Origin: CAYNGH01 sp964396845
Lineage (GTDB): Bacteria; Vulcanimicrobiota; JAJTBE01; CAYNGH01
Direction of reading: 5' to 3'
Assembly: GCA_964396845.1 (NCBI GenBank)
Contig: CAYNGH010000001.1
Span: 1 to 64,000 of the forward strand
DNA length: 64,000 bases
Below, piece by piece: positions 18,599 to 27,159 of the stretch (the first letter of the stretch is position 1; each line of letters starts with the position of its first letter). A program made the translations under genes and the position numbers. The notes under the pieces were generated by a model. That model was not told the DNA's origin, ran no database searches, and worked only from the letters and a program-made list of their open reading frames with translations.

Positions 18599-19363
18599 TT
18601 GTTTCCCTTGACTCATGTTTATTTTTATTCAACCATCTTCCCTGTCAGCAACGGAGGAGTTCTGGGTTCTGTTTTTCCCGATACCACTCTGCTGACAGGT
18701 ATGAAATGGGCCAGTACCCATAAGATGACACTGGATTTATTCAACAGGGCAAAAAACCAGAAAGACCCGGCGGTTAGAAGCTTCATTCTGGGGCTGATGA
18801 CCCACGGGGTTGATTCTCTGGGGCTGGATTATTACGGCGATGAGGAATACAAACCCGGCAGTCCCGGCTATGCCTATATCAAGTCCCGTCCCCTGATTGA
18901 AGATGTGATCCGGGTCTGCGGGATTCCTGCTCATATGGGGCCTTGGAAAGCCCATAACTTCATCGAGATGGGGATTGAATCCCTGGTGGCCCGAAAAGAA
19001 CCCCGTCTTGAGGAATGGGTATCAAATGCCAGGCATGATGTCCGGGGAATCGATTCCATCTCGGGGATGCTGGGGGAGTATTATAGTTTGGAGCCATCGG
19101 TTTTCAAGAAGGGGATGATCCGTTTTATAGATTTTTTACAGCCTTCAGGGAGTCCCGAGGACCTGGCTTCAAGTTATTGCCGGGTGCTGAGGGTTCGCCA
19201 CCAGATCCAGAATCTCCCGGTAGAGGATGTTTCCCGACTGATATACCGGGCCAGGGATTTAATCCGGGATGAATACGAATTTTTTCTTGATGAGTGCCGG
19301 GAAGGGTTTCTTTGTAGCTGGCCGGGAATCTGCCGGGAGGGGCCTTGGAAAAATCCCGAATAA
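18599..19363 (+). CDS. Hypothetical protein, possible zinc-dependent phospholipase C-like fold
   Basis: A 254-residue protein read from TTG 18599 after GAGGAT. The N-terminal half has scattered, spaced metal-binding candidates: His6, Asp28 in VFPDT, a His in STHKMT, MTHGVDSLGLD, and AHNFIEMGIE. This His/Asp spacing in a helical protein is reminiscent of the zinc-dependent phospholipase C/S1-P1 nuclease fold, but it is only a resemblance. No signal peptide is evident. It lies directly after rpoD, without a clear terminator between them. Confidence 0.6.
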   Translation: MFPLTHVYFYSTIFPVSNGGVLGSVFPDTTLLTGMKWASTHKMTLDLFNRAKNQKDPAVRSFILGLMTHGVDSLGLDYYGDEEYKPGSPGYAYIKSRPLIEDVIRVCGIPAHMGPWKAHNFIEMGIESLVARKEPRLEEWVSNARHDVRGIDSISGMLGEYYSLEPSVFKKGMIRFIDFLQPSGSPEDLASSYCRVLRVRHQIQNLPVEDVSRLIYRARDLIRDEYEFFLDECREGFLCSWPGICREGPWKNPE

Positions 19364-19433
19364 GCAAGAGGTTTTACGCTACCGGTAATAAAGATATTAT
19401 TTACATAACGCCTTTGGACGCAGGAGTGGATTG

Positions 19434-20111
19434 ATGAAAAGAATCGTCACAATGATTTGTATTATTATTCTGGCCATGACAGCATTGGCATCAAGGGCAG
19501 AAGCTCAGACGGAATCAGGCAAATCCCTGATGGATGCCATTGAGGCTATTTCCCAGACCAGGGTTTTTATCGAATTTTATTTTATGGAGGCGGGGGATTA
19601 TCCCGAAAGCCTGGAGCAACTGGAGGCGGATTTAAACTCCCTGCTTCCCCGGAACATGGAAAATGTAAAGATTCCCAAGGATCCGGCCACGGGATCTCCC
19701 TTTGTTTATAAAATGGCCCCGGATCGCAAGTCCTACAGCCTCAAGGCGCCGGATCCTTCCCGTTACGGGGTCCCCCGACTGGAGTTTGTTCAGGTCCCTT
19801 GGGGTGGTTTTGCAGAGATTGCCGAAGAGCGCAAACAACGTTTTCTCCAGATGATTTCCATTGAAAACATCAAGGCCATCGCCACAGCCATCGAGTATTA
19901 CGCCAAGGATCACGCCGGAAATTTCCCGGCAGAGCTCAAGGATCTGATCCCCAAATACTTGAATACCATGCCCGTTTGTCCTGTTACCGGTGATTTTTAT
20001 AAATACCAGCAGGACAAGGACAAGAACTACACCATCGGCGCGCCGAAGCCATCGGTTTACGGTCTGTCGGAAATGTTCTTCTCATCTCAGCGGGGTTGGG
20101 TTACGAAGTGA
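19434..20111 (+). CDS. Exported protein with duplicated pseudopilin-like domain
   Basis: A 225-residue protein with a Sec signal peptide (IVTMICIIILAMTALASRAEAQ). Two similar modules follow. Each has an amphipathic helix, YP/FPxxLxxL, then a proline-rich end resembling the globular domain of type II secretion pseudopilins: KDPATGSPFVYKMAPDRKSY in the first, CPVTGDFYKYQQDKDKNY in the second. The prepilin leader and hydrophobic assembly helix are absent, so it would not be assembled into a pilus. ATG 19434 follows AGGAGTGG. The 3' end overlaps the opposite-strand gene by 11 bases. Confidence 0.65.
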   Translation: MKRIVTMICIIILAMTALASRAEAQTESGKSLMDAIEAISQTRVFIEFYFMEAGDYPESLEQLEADLNSLLPRNMENVKIPKDPATGSPFVYKMAPDRKSYSLKAPDPSRYGVPRLEFVQVPWGGFAEIAEERKQRFLQMISIENIKAIATAIEYYAKDHAGNFPAELKDLIPKYLNTMPVCPVTGDFYKYQQDKDKNYTIGAPKPSVYGLSEMFFSSQRGWVTK

Positions 20112-22377
20112 ACCGGTAGCCTTCTGCCAGCAGGGGTATCAGGGATGCTCCCATGAAAGCCCCCAGCAGGTATGATACCGGGCCAGTTCCCATCAGGGGA
20201 ACCAGAAATGCTCCCAGAACAAGTGCTCCCAGACATCCTCCCAGGTGATCTGCTCCCCAGACCAGAGATACCGCCGGGGAAGATGATTCTGTTCCACGAT
20301 GCATCCGGGAGATTAACTCCACACACAGGGGGGCCACAAGCCCCGACAGGATCCCCGCGGTAATCATGGCTCCATACAGAAGAACCACCCATCCACGGCC
20401 CTTTCCTCCCAGGAGGTCAATCAGGGGAGATATGCCCAGGCACAGGATCCCCAGAAACAGTGCAGGTATTGCCACCATCCACCAGGGATGAGATTTCCTT
20501 TTTATGATATGTCCCGCTCCAAGGCCTCCGGCAAATATCCCCAGCATATAAAGGCCCACCACAAAACCTATTCGTTCATACAGGTAACCATAAAGATTCT
20601 GGTATGAATACAACAGGAGAAGAGAAACCCCCATCCCGCAGAATCCCGATGCAAACACCATCCCCGGCGGGGATAAGGGTGTTCTTTTGACAGGAAGTGC
20701 CATCACTGCAACAGACAGCCCCAGGACAAAAACAGCAATAACCCAGTAGATGAAGGCGAATCCGCCTTTTTCCAACTTGTTGATAATCGGTGAGAGTCGG
20801 GAATCCGAGGATCCATCCCACAGTTTCAACCCCTGGAGGTAAGCCACTGGTTCAAGGTCCCGGTTGAATTTTGCCTCCCGGAGATCTCCCAGGCTTTCCT
20901 GGAAGAACCGGAGCCGATCCCCTTCGTAGAAGGTTTCAAAAAGATACGGAGTAAAGGTTGTTTCTTTGATTTCCCTTGCCTGAAAGCGATGAAAGAGAAC
21001 TTGCGGATCCTCGGTGGGAGAGGCGGGATCTGTTGATGCAAATATAAAGGCGGGATGCCCGGGGCTGGTAATCAGAACGGGAAAAACCTCCCTCAGGGTC
21101 TTGAATATGGTTCGATTGTATTCAAGAAGGGTTTCCGACAGATAGTATTCCGACGAGGCCACTGACAGGGCCAGCACTCCACCGGGGGCCAGAACCCTGC
21201 GGACATGGCGGAAGAACTCCAGAGTGTAATAACGGTTTGTCAGGGCGCTGGTGGGGTCCGGCATAGCCACGAATACCATATCCCACGGCCCTGGTGATTC
21301 TACAAGGAACAGGCGGGGATCCCCGTGAAGAACCGTAACCCGGGGATCCTGTATAATCTTTTTTTCTTCAGGGGTCATATATGGGTCAATCAGCTTGTCC
21401 AGAGCTGGATCCATGTGTATTACCGTCATTTTTTCCACCGGATGCTTCAAGACTTCCCCGATGAAACCCGGTGTCACCTGTCCCAGAACAAGTACCTGCC
21501 GGGGAGCCGGCGACTGGGTAAGAATATGGTGAGCCTTGGCAGCATCGCCGTAAGGATCCGGGAAAGCATAGCCGAATACACCGTTGAAGTAAACAGGATA
21601 CTGTCCTTCCTGCTCTCCTATGGCGAGATTCTGATATGGGGAGTCAGCCTGGGCCAGGAGAGGAATTCCCTTCACAAGGGTTTTCCAGCGGGCATTGCGG
21701 GAAGCCTCTTCCACACCGGGAGCCATGGCCACAAGAACAAACACCGATAGAACCAGGCCCATGCTCAGGGCATCAGGTATGCCTTTTGTCCATCGGTGAA
21801 GACGGGCCCACATGACCCCCAGAGCCATGGAGGCAAAGATTATCACCCCGCAGTGAAATACCGGCAGAATCCTCACCAGGAGAAAGCTGAACAGGAGTCC
21901 CCCGCCCAGAGAACCTGCAGCTTCCATGGCATAAAGAAGTGGAAACTCGCCGACACCGTTTCTGATCCGGCATCCCAGGGGAAAGGTGAACCCCGAGGCC
22001 ATACCCGGCAGAAGTAACAAACCTAAGCTTAAAAGAGCCATCTTGTGAAAAGGAATCAGCAGGCCGTAATCCACTCCGGTAAACTGACGGCTGATGCGGA
22101 TCACCGGTATGAGCACAAGGGGAGCTGCAGCCACCGTCAGGGCCGAGATGCAGAAAACCCTGTGGGGTTCTCTGATGCGGCCTGAAATCAGGGAGTAAAC
22201 CAATGCCCCCAGAGCAATGGACAGAAGCCATGAAAAGAGAAGATAGCCCAGCACCAGTTCATTGCCGTAAAATATTACGGTAAACTCCCGGAAAAGTATG
22301 GACTGGGTTATGGTGGATCCAGCCCCCAGCAGAAAAAAAAACAAGGGGAGGATCATCCCGATTCGATTCCTGTGCAA
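20101..22377 (-). CDS. Polytopic membrane protein with spermidine synthase-like domain
   Basis: A 758-residue protein. About seven membrane segments precede a cytosolic-type spermidine/spermine synthase domain (from about residue 270; LVLGQVTPGF, MDPALDKLIDPYM, VFVAMPDPTSALTNRYYT), and further membrane segments follow. The glycine-rich SAM-binding loop of true synthases is weak (GQVTPG), so aminopropyl transfer is doubtful. The TTG at 22377 is preceded by AGGAGGG. It is 17 bases after prmA on the minus strand and is the last gene of a long co-directional run. A larger relative lies at 47217-50549. Confidence 0.7.
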   Translation of the reverse strand: MHRNRIGMILPLFFFLLGAGSTITQSILFREFTVIFYGNELVLGYLLFSWLLSIALGALVYSLISGRIREPHRVFCISALTVAAAPLVLIPVIRISRQFTGVDYGLLIPFHKMALLSLGLLLLPGMASGFTFPLGCRIRNGVGEFPLLYAMEAAGSLGGGLLFSFLLVRILPVFHCGVIIFASMALGVMWARLHRWTKGIPDALSMGLVLSVFVLVAMAPGVEEASRNARWKTLVKGIPLLAQADSPYQNLAIGEQEGQYPVYFNGVFGYAFPDPYGDAAKAHHILTQSPAPRQVLVLGQVTPGFIGEVLKHPVEKMTVIHMDPALDKLIDPYMTPEEKKIIQDPRVTVLHGDPRLFLVESPGPWDMVFVAMPDPTSALTNRYYTLEFFRHVRRVLAPGGVLALSVASSEYYLSETLLEYNRTIFKTLREVFPVLITSPGHPAFIFASTDPASPTEDPQVLFHRFQAREIKETTFTPYLFETFYEGDRLRFFQESLGDLREAKFNRDLEPVAYLQGLKLWDGSSDSRLSPIINKLEKGGFAFIYWVIAVFVLGLSVAVMALPVKRTPLSPPGMVFASGFCGMGVSLLLLYSYQNLYGYLYERIGFVVGLYMLGIFAGGLGAGHIIKRKSHPWWMVAIPALFLGILCLGISPLIDLLGGKGRGWVVLLYGAMITAGILSGLVAPLCVELISRMHRGTESSSPAVSLVWGADHLGGCLGALVLGAFLVPLMGTGPVSYLLGAFMGASLIPLLAEGYRFTS

Positions 22378-22394
22378 TGGCCCTCCTGGGATGT

Positions 22395-23297
22395 TTAGTT
22401 TCCGGGATTGCCCAGGCCGGATTCAAAGACCATTCCCATCCAGCCTTCCCGCAGGGAGGTCTTTAAAAGCTTCATTCCCAAATCCTCTCCCCGGCGGGTC
22501 ATCTCCTCCACCCGGTCGGTGCCGATGGATCCGGTTATAAATAGTCCCCCCGGCGACAGGGACTCCCCTATCCGGTGGATTACTGACAAAATGAAGTCTG
22601 TATGGACATTAACCAGGATTATGTCGAAGGATCCCCGGATCTTTTCGAAGCCGTCACTGACGATATATTCCACCTGCCCGGTCATGTCATGGTATTTTTT
22701 TCTGGCGGTGGTGTAATTTTCCCGGCTCTCCCGGATACATATGGGGTCATAGTCCGCCATCAGAATCTCCCCGGCCCCCATGCGGGATGCAACAATGCTG
22801 AGAATCCCCGATCCACAGCCCATATCCAGCAGACGGCAACCAGGCCGCATATATTCTTCGACCAGTTCAAGGGTCCCCGCAGTGGTGGGATGATAGCCGG
22901 ACCCAAAAGCCATCCGGGGTTCGATTTCTATGACAATATCCCCCGGCTCCGGCGGTAATTCATGATCTTTCCAGGGGGGTTTGATGACAATCCCACGGCC
23001 TATACGAGTTACCGGAAAGAACTGTTGCCAGGAATGCGCCCAGTCCTGATCCTGAATTTCCCTGGTGACAACCCGGGTTTTATCCACAGAAAGAAGCTCT
23101 TCCAGTCGCCGAACATTTTCTTCTATCCCCTCCATGTGGGGGATATAAACCATCAGCTTCACCTGGCCGTTTTCTTCTTCTTCTGCCCAGGACTGTATTT
23201 TCTGGCTCAGGAGAAGCCCCGTGAGATGGGGCAGGAAATCCTGCCGGGCAGTTATCTCCATCTCGTACCATTTTTGTATGTTTGTTGAACTGTTCAA
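22395..23297 (-). CDS. prmA: Ribosomal protein L11 methyltransferase
   Basis: A 300-residue enzyme that trimethylates lysines of ribosomal protein L11. The N-terminal domain (WYEMEITARQDFLPHLTGLL) and central IEIEPRMAFGSGYHPTTAGT, the PrmA signature, precede the SAM-binding motif LDMGCGSGILSIVASRMGA and the acidic end MADYDP. The usual catalytic-loop region is here LVNVHTDFIL. The TTG start has an AAAGGGA site seven bases ahead. It lies three bases downstream of the WD40 gene, so it is probably co-transcribed with it. Confidence 0.85.
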   Translation of the reverse strand: MNSSTNIQKWYEMEITARQDFLPHLTGLLLSQKIQSWAEEEENGQVKLMVYIPHMEGIEENVRRLEELLSVDKTRVVTREIQDQDWAHSWQQFFPVTRIGRGIVIKPPWKDHELPPEPGDIVIEIEPRMAFGSGYHPTTAGTLELVEEYMRPGCRLLDMGCGSGILSIVASRMGAGEILMADYDPICIRESRENYTTARKKYHDMTGQVEYIVSDGFEKIRGSFDIILVNVHTDFILSVIHRIGESLSPGGLFITGSIGTDRVEEMTRRGEDLGMKLLKTSLREGWMGMVFESGLGNPGN

Positions 23298-23300
23298 AAG

Positions 23301-26294
23301 TCAATCCCTTTCGCCCTGCGGTGGCTGTTTGTTTTCCCTCAAGAGTTCCCAGAACCGCAGGGTCCCATCGTCGGAGGATGATACCAGCCACTTTCCTTCG
23401 GGGTGGAAGGCCAACCCGGTTATTTCGCTGGAATGCCCCCGGAGTACGTCGATATAATCGCCGGTTTTCGGGTTCCACAGGCTGATATTCCGGTCAAAGG
23501 AGCCTGAGGCCAAAATACTCCCGTCGGGAGAAAACCTCACCGAGGTAACCCGCCATTTGTATGCCAGAATCTTGGTTTTCCGGGCCAGGGATGGGATGCT
23601 CAGAACCTCTATGACACAGGACCCCGCCCCAGATGAAAGAAACTCACCACATGGGGAAAAATCCAGCACAATCCCGAAGGCCCGGTATTGAACCAGAGAA
23701 GAGATTCGAGATCTTTTTTCAATATCCCACAGGAATATCCTGTCATCATCATCCCCGGTGGCCAGGTATCGCCCCTTGGGATCCGTTGCAATTCCAGTTA
23801 TCCGGCCCCGGTGATCCTTGATAGTCCAGTGGATTTCTGGTGTTTCTGTGTTCCAGGTTAACACTTTTCCCGTTGAATAGCCCGCAGTCACAAGGTTCCT
23901 CCCGGGGATGACCTCCAGACCTGTCACAGATCCGGCTTTCCCCTCCAGCACCTTGGCGCAACGGCCATTTTCTGCATCCCATATTCTCAAGGTTTCATCA
24001 GCAGACCCGGTAATCAGCCTCTTGTTGTTCAGGAAAGCCCCGGCGGTCACTTCGTCCCGGTGACCCTCCAAAGGTTCAAACCACTGGAGGTCTGTTGTTT
24101 TCATGACATATACCCTGCCGTCATCACTCCCAGTGGCCACAAGATTTCCATCGGGAGAAACTGCTACCCACAGGGGCGCGCCGGTGGGGATTTTTATTAT
24201 CGGGCCGACCTTGTGAAAGCTTCCCTGGCCAGGGGGCAGGGTGCAGTCATGGGGCGGTTCTTTGCGGGCTTTCTGCAGGCATTGGGGAAAATCCCACAGC
24301 CGGGCGCACAAATCCCCGGAAACAGTTATCAGCTGATTCCCCCTGGGAGAAAATCTCAGGCGGTTCACATTGAATATGTGCCATTCCAGGTATCCCACCT
24401 GCCAGTCATTCTGTATATCATAGACCCGCACCAGCCGATCCTGGGTGGATGCGGTCAGGTACCTGCCATCCTTTGAAAAGGCCAGCCCCGTCACCGCCAG
24501 AGGGACTGGAATGCGCCGGATTAAAGTCCCGTCGCCGGCCCTCCAGATGCCGATGAAAGCCTCGTCGCCTCCCCCGGCGATGATATCCCCATCGGGTGAA
24601 ATCGCCACAGCCCGGATTCTCAGGGAGGATGCGTTTATTGTCTTGAGGATATTTCCTTTTTGATAATTTAGCACTATCACTTCGCCCATGTTGGTGCCTG
24701 AGGCCAGAAGATTGCCAGGCCCTGCCTTCAGGCCAGTGGGGTAAGAGTCCTGAAGCCTGATCCTGTTTTTCAGGCTCCCGATATTTGGATCCAGAATAAA
24801 TATCTCGCCCCCGCTGGATGCCACTGCCACAAGGCTTCCTTCTTTTACCGGCTCCAAGGCATTCACCTCGATTCCATCGCCTCCGGGAAGAGAGAATGTC
24901 CTTTTCAGGGAACCTTGGGCAGGGTCCCACATTCTAAGGGTGCCATCCATGCCCCCGGTTACAACTATATTCCCGGCAAATACCGATGAAACCACCTGTC
25001 CCCGATGACCCTTCAGAATATGCAAAAGACGGCCATCATTCACCTGCCACAACCGGGCAGTGCCGTCATCAGAGGCAGTCACCGCAAGACTGCCGTCGGG
25101 AGAGATGCTCCCGTCATTCAGAGCGCGACGGTGGCCTTCTAGAGCATTGTCATAATCCCGGAAAAACATATTCCCCCGGGCTATGGTCTGAGAGATTATA
25201 TCCCGGGATCTGATGGGAACAACTCCTGACGGGATGGGCTTCCTAACGATGGGTTCCCCCGGGGGGGATTCGTGGGGATCCGAGATGTTGAAAAAGTGTA
25301 TGGATCCGTCCCGCATCCCCAAAAGCATCAATCCCCTGGCATGGTCAACAGCTGACGACTCAATGAATTCTTTTGTCTGGTAGGAATAAAGCTTGTCCCC
25401 TTCCGGCACTTTGTGAAAGAATGATTCTTTTTTATTGCCGATGATCCCCAGGGTTCGATTTCCGGTAAAAACCACCTGCAATGCCTGACCCCATGGCCCC
25501 GGAGGAATCACCCCGGCAGGTATGGCCCTGTCCCCGGAGGTGTCCCACATAAATACCCCGCCTTCTTCACAGCCCGCCACCAGCAGGTGGGAATCAGGAG
25601 AAAAGGCCACCTGCCAGGCTTGATCCTGATGCTGGGTGAGAACTTCTATCCGCCCAAATGATTCTGCATCCCAGAGGCTGATGGTGTCATCATAACATCC
25701 CGCTGCCAGAAACCGGCCGTCGGGAGAAAAGGCGATGGAATGAATGGCGTATATATGGCCCCGGAGGATCTGGATGGGTTTCATTTCCCGGTAATCCCAG
25801 AGCCGGATGAAATCATCCCCCCCGCCGGAAGCCAGAATCTTCCCGTCGGGGGAGAAGGCCACTGAGAACACCTCAAACAGGGATCCTTCCAGAACTCCCA
25901 GCAGACTGCCGGTTTTTGCATCCCATATCCTCACGGTGGTATCCTCGCCCCCCGAGGCCAGAATCTTCCCGTCGGGGGAGAAAGCCACCGACAGCACCGC
26001 CCCCCGGTGTCCCTGCAGGGTAAGAAGAACCTCGCCTTCAGTGTTACCGATGATGATATTCCCGTTTCGATGTCCGCCGGCAAAGAGTTTTCCCCCGGGA
26101 GATATGGCAAGGGTTGTCACCGCTGTCCTTTGAGGATTGATACTTACGGGAGGCCGGGTTTCCAGGCGAAAAGAATCCCTGGGGGTTGGCCCTGTTTGGC
26201 GGAAACCGGGACAGCCTGACATAAACAGGAGGAAAAGAGCAATACCGGCAGTCAGGATAATGATGGGGACTGTCCTTTTGACTGGATGTTTCAA
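23301..26294 (-). CDS. Large WD40-repeat lipoprotein
   Basis: A 997-residue protein with a lipoprotein signal peptide (hydrophobic core IIILTAGIALFLLF, lipobox ending at Cys28). The remainder consists of about fourteen or more WD40 repeats with strongly conserved units such as SVAFSPDGKILASGGEDTT followed by RIWDA, in two clusters that would make two propellers. WD40 domains bind other proteins; no catalytic domain is present. It is probably anchored to a membrane facing the periplasm. TTG 26294 follows a GAAGAGA site, six bases after the preceding membrane-anchored gene. Confidence 0.85.
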   Translation of the reverse strand: MKHPVKRTVPIIILTAGIALFLLFMSGCPGFRQTGPTPRDSFRLETRPPVSINPQRTAVTTLAISPGGKLFAGGHRNGNIIIGNTEGEVLLTLQGHRGAVLSVAFSPDGKILASGGEDTTVRIWDAKTGSLLGVLEGSLFEVFSVAFSPDGKILASGGGDDFIRLWDYREMKPIQILRGHIYAIHSIAFSPDGRFLAAGCYDDTISLWDAESFGRIEVLTQHQDQAWQVAFSPDSHLLVAGCEEGGVFMWDTSGDRAIPAGVIPPGPWGQALQVVFTGNRTLGIIGNKKESFFHKVPEGDKLYSYQTKEFIESSAVDHARGLMLLGMRDGSIHFFNISDPHESPPGEPIVRKPIPSGVVPIRSRDIISQTIARGNMFFRDYDNALEGHRRALNDGSISPDGSLAVTASDDGTARLWQVNDGRLLHILKGHRGQVVSSVFAGNIVVTGGMDGTLRMWDPAQGSLKRTFSLPGGDGIEVNALEPVKEGSLVAVASSGGEIFILDPNIGSLKNRIRLQDSYPTGLKAGPGNLLASGTNMGEVIVLNYQKGNILKTINASSLRIRAVAISPDGDIIAGGGDEAFIGIWRAGDGTLIRRIPVPLAVTGLAFSKDGRYLTASTQDRLVRVYDIQNDWQVGYLEWHIFNVNRLRFSPRGNQLITVSGDLCARLWDFPQCLQKARKEPPHDCTLPPGQGSFHKVGPIIKIPTGAPLWVAVSPDGNLVATGSDDGRVYVMKTTDLQWFEPLEGHRDEVTAGAFLNNKRLITGSADETLRIWDAENGRCAKVLEGKAGSVTGLEVIPGRNLVTAGYSTGKVLTWNTETPEIHWTIKDHRGRITGIATDPKGRYLATGDDDDRIFLWDIEKRSRISSLVQYRAFGIVLDFSPCGEFLSSGAGSCVIEVLSIPSLARKTKILAYKWRVTSVRFSPDGSILASGSFDRNISLWNPKTGDYIDVLRGHSSEITGLAFHPEGKWLVSSSDDGTLRFWELLRENKQPPQGERD

Positions 26295-26300
26295 ATCAGA

Positions 26301-27032
26301 TCAAATCTCTTCAGGCTCGATTTCCGGTATGTCAAAATCATAGGAAGGCTCCGGCTCCGGGGTTCCCTCATCATCGGGATCGGGGATGATAAAATCATCG
26401 TGGGTGGTGGATGGCTCCGGCGTATCAGGATCCCCGGTCACCCTGCCCTTGCTGTCGCTGGTCTTTTCAGTCTGTTTCCCGCCCTGTTCTGCGACCCAGT
26501 CCTGGGCATACCACTGGAGGATAACATCCCGGAGATTGTTGACCTGTTTTTGTGAAACCCACTGGGGATCCCCGAAAGGTTCTTCGAAAACCTGATTCCC
26601 GTCGAGGTTCTTCAACAGGGGAGGGAACTCCAGGGCCACCTGGGCCGGCTCATGCACCTGAATCTGAGTGCCGACTCGGGTAAAGTTAACTCCATCCAGC
26701 AAATATTTTGTGTTGCCCCGGTACTGGATTAATACCCTGTCGAATTTCTGCCGGTTCAAGGCCCGGGCATATTCAAAGAAGAAGTAAAGGGGGGTCAGCT
26801 CGTCGGGGCGGTCAATTTTCTTGAGGTTGAACACCAGGGTTCCTGTCTGCATAAACCCGCCATAAGAAGCCTCGGCGCTGATTTCCTTGAACTTTTCTTC
26901 TTTTTCCCGGATCTCCTCCAGAGGCCGTCGGATGTTGGAATGCTCGTAATTGGACCAGCCAGCGGACATTACAATCAGGGCCACTGCCACGATTACCGCT
27001 GCCTTTCCATATGCAAAAACCTTGCTGTCCAT
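26301..27032 (-). CDS. Membrane-anchored protein with acidic C-terminal tail
   Basis: A 243-residue protein of unknown family. ATG 27032 is chosen for the GAAGGG site ahead of it. One N-terminal membrane segment (AAVIVAVALIVMSAGWSNY) is followed by a short coiled region (EEIREKEEKFKEI), a compact domain, and a tail of about 60 residues rich in Asp, Glu, Pro and Thr (DDFIIPDPDDEGTPEPEPSY). Such tails are usually disordered. The gene is six bases ahead of the WD40 lipoprotein in the same direction, so the two may form an envelope complex. Confidence 0.7.
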   Translation of the reverse strand: MDSKVFAYGKAAVIVAVALIVMSAGWSNYEHSNIRRPLEEIREKEEKFKEISAEASYGGFMQTGTLVFNLKKIDRPDELTPLYFFFEYARALNRQKFDRVLIQYRGNTKYLLDGVNFTRVGTQIQVHEPAQVALEFPPLLKNLDGNQVFEEPFGDPQWVSQKQVNNLRDVILQWYAQDWVAEQGGKQTEKTSDSKGRVTGDPDTPEPSTTHDDFIIPDPDDEGTPEPEPSYDFDIPEIEPEEI

Positions 27033-27100
27033 ATATCCCTTCACCGCCAATGCATAAATCCGGTATCATTCAACCGGTCATTTTTTCCGTTTCCTGCATG

Positions 27101-27106
27101 ATTATA
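27101..27106 (-). promoter_or_regulatory. Candidate -10 box for the WD40 gene group
   Basis: On the minus strand this reads TATAAT and lies about 70 bases before ATG 27032. No convincing -35 box was found at 16-18 bases upstream, so it is a -10-only prediction. It lies in the 127-base gap after the first radical SAM gene. Confidence 0.3.
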
Positions 27107-27159
27107 ATTTGCCGGCGCGGGTATAAAAACCTGCCCTGGCCAGTGTCGCCCCGTTGAGA

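Noticed and set aside
27033..27159. A precursor peptide for the radical SAM enzymes
   Set aside because: No short frame with a ribosome-binding site and a plausible core sequence was found in the gaps beside either enzyme.
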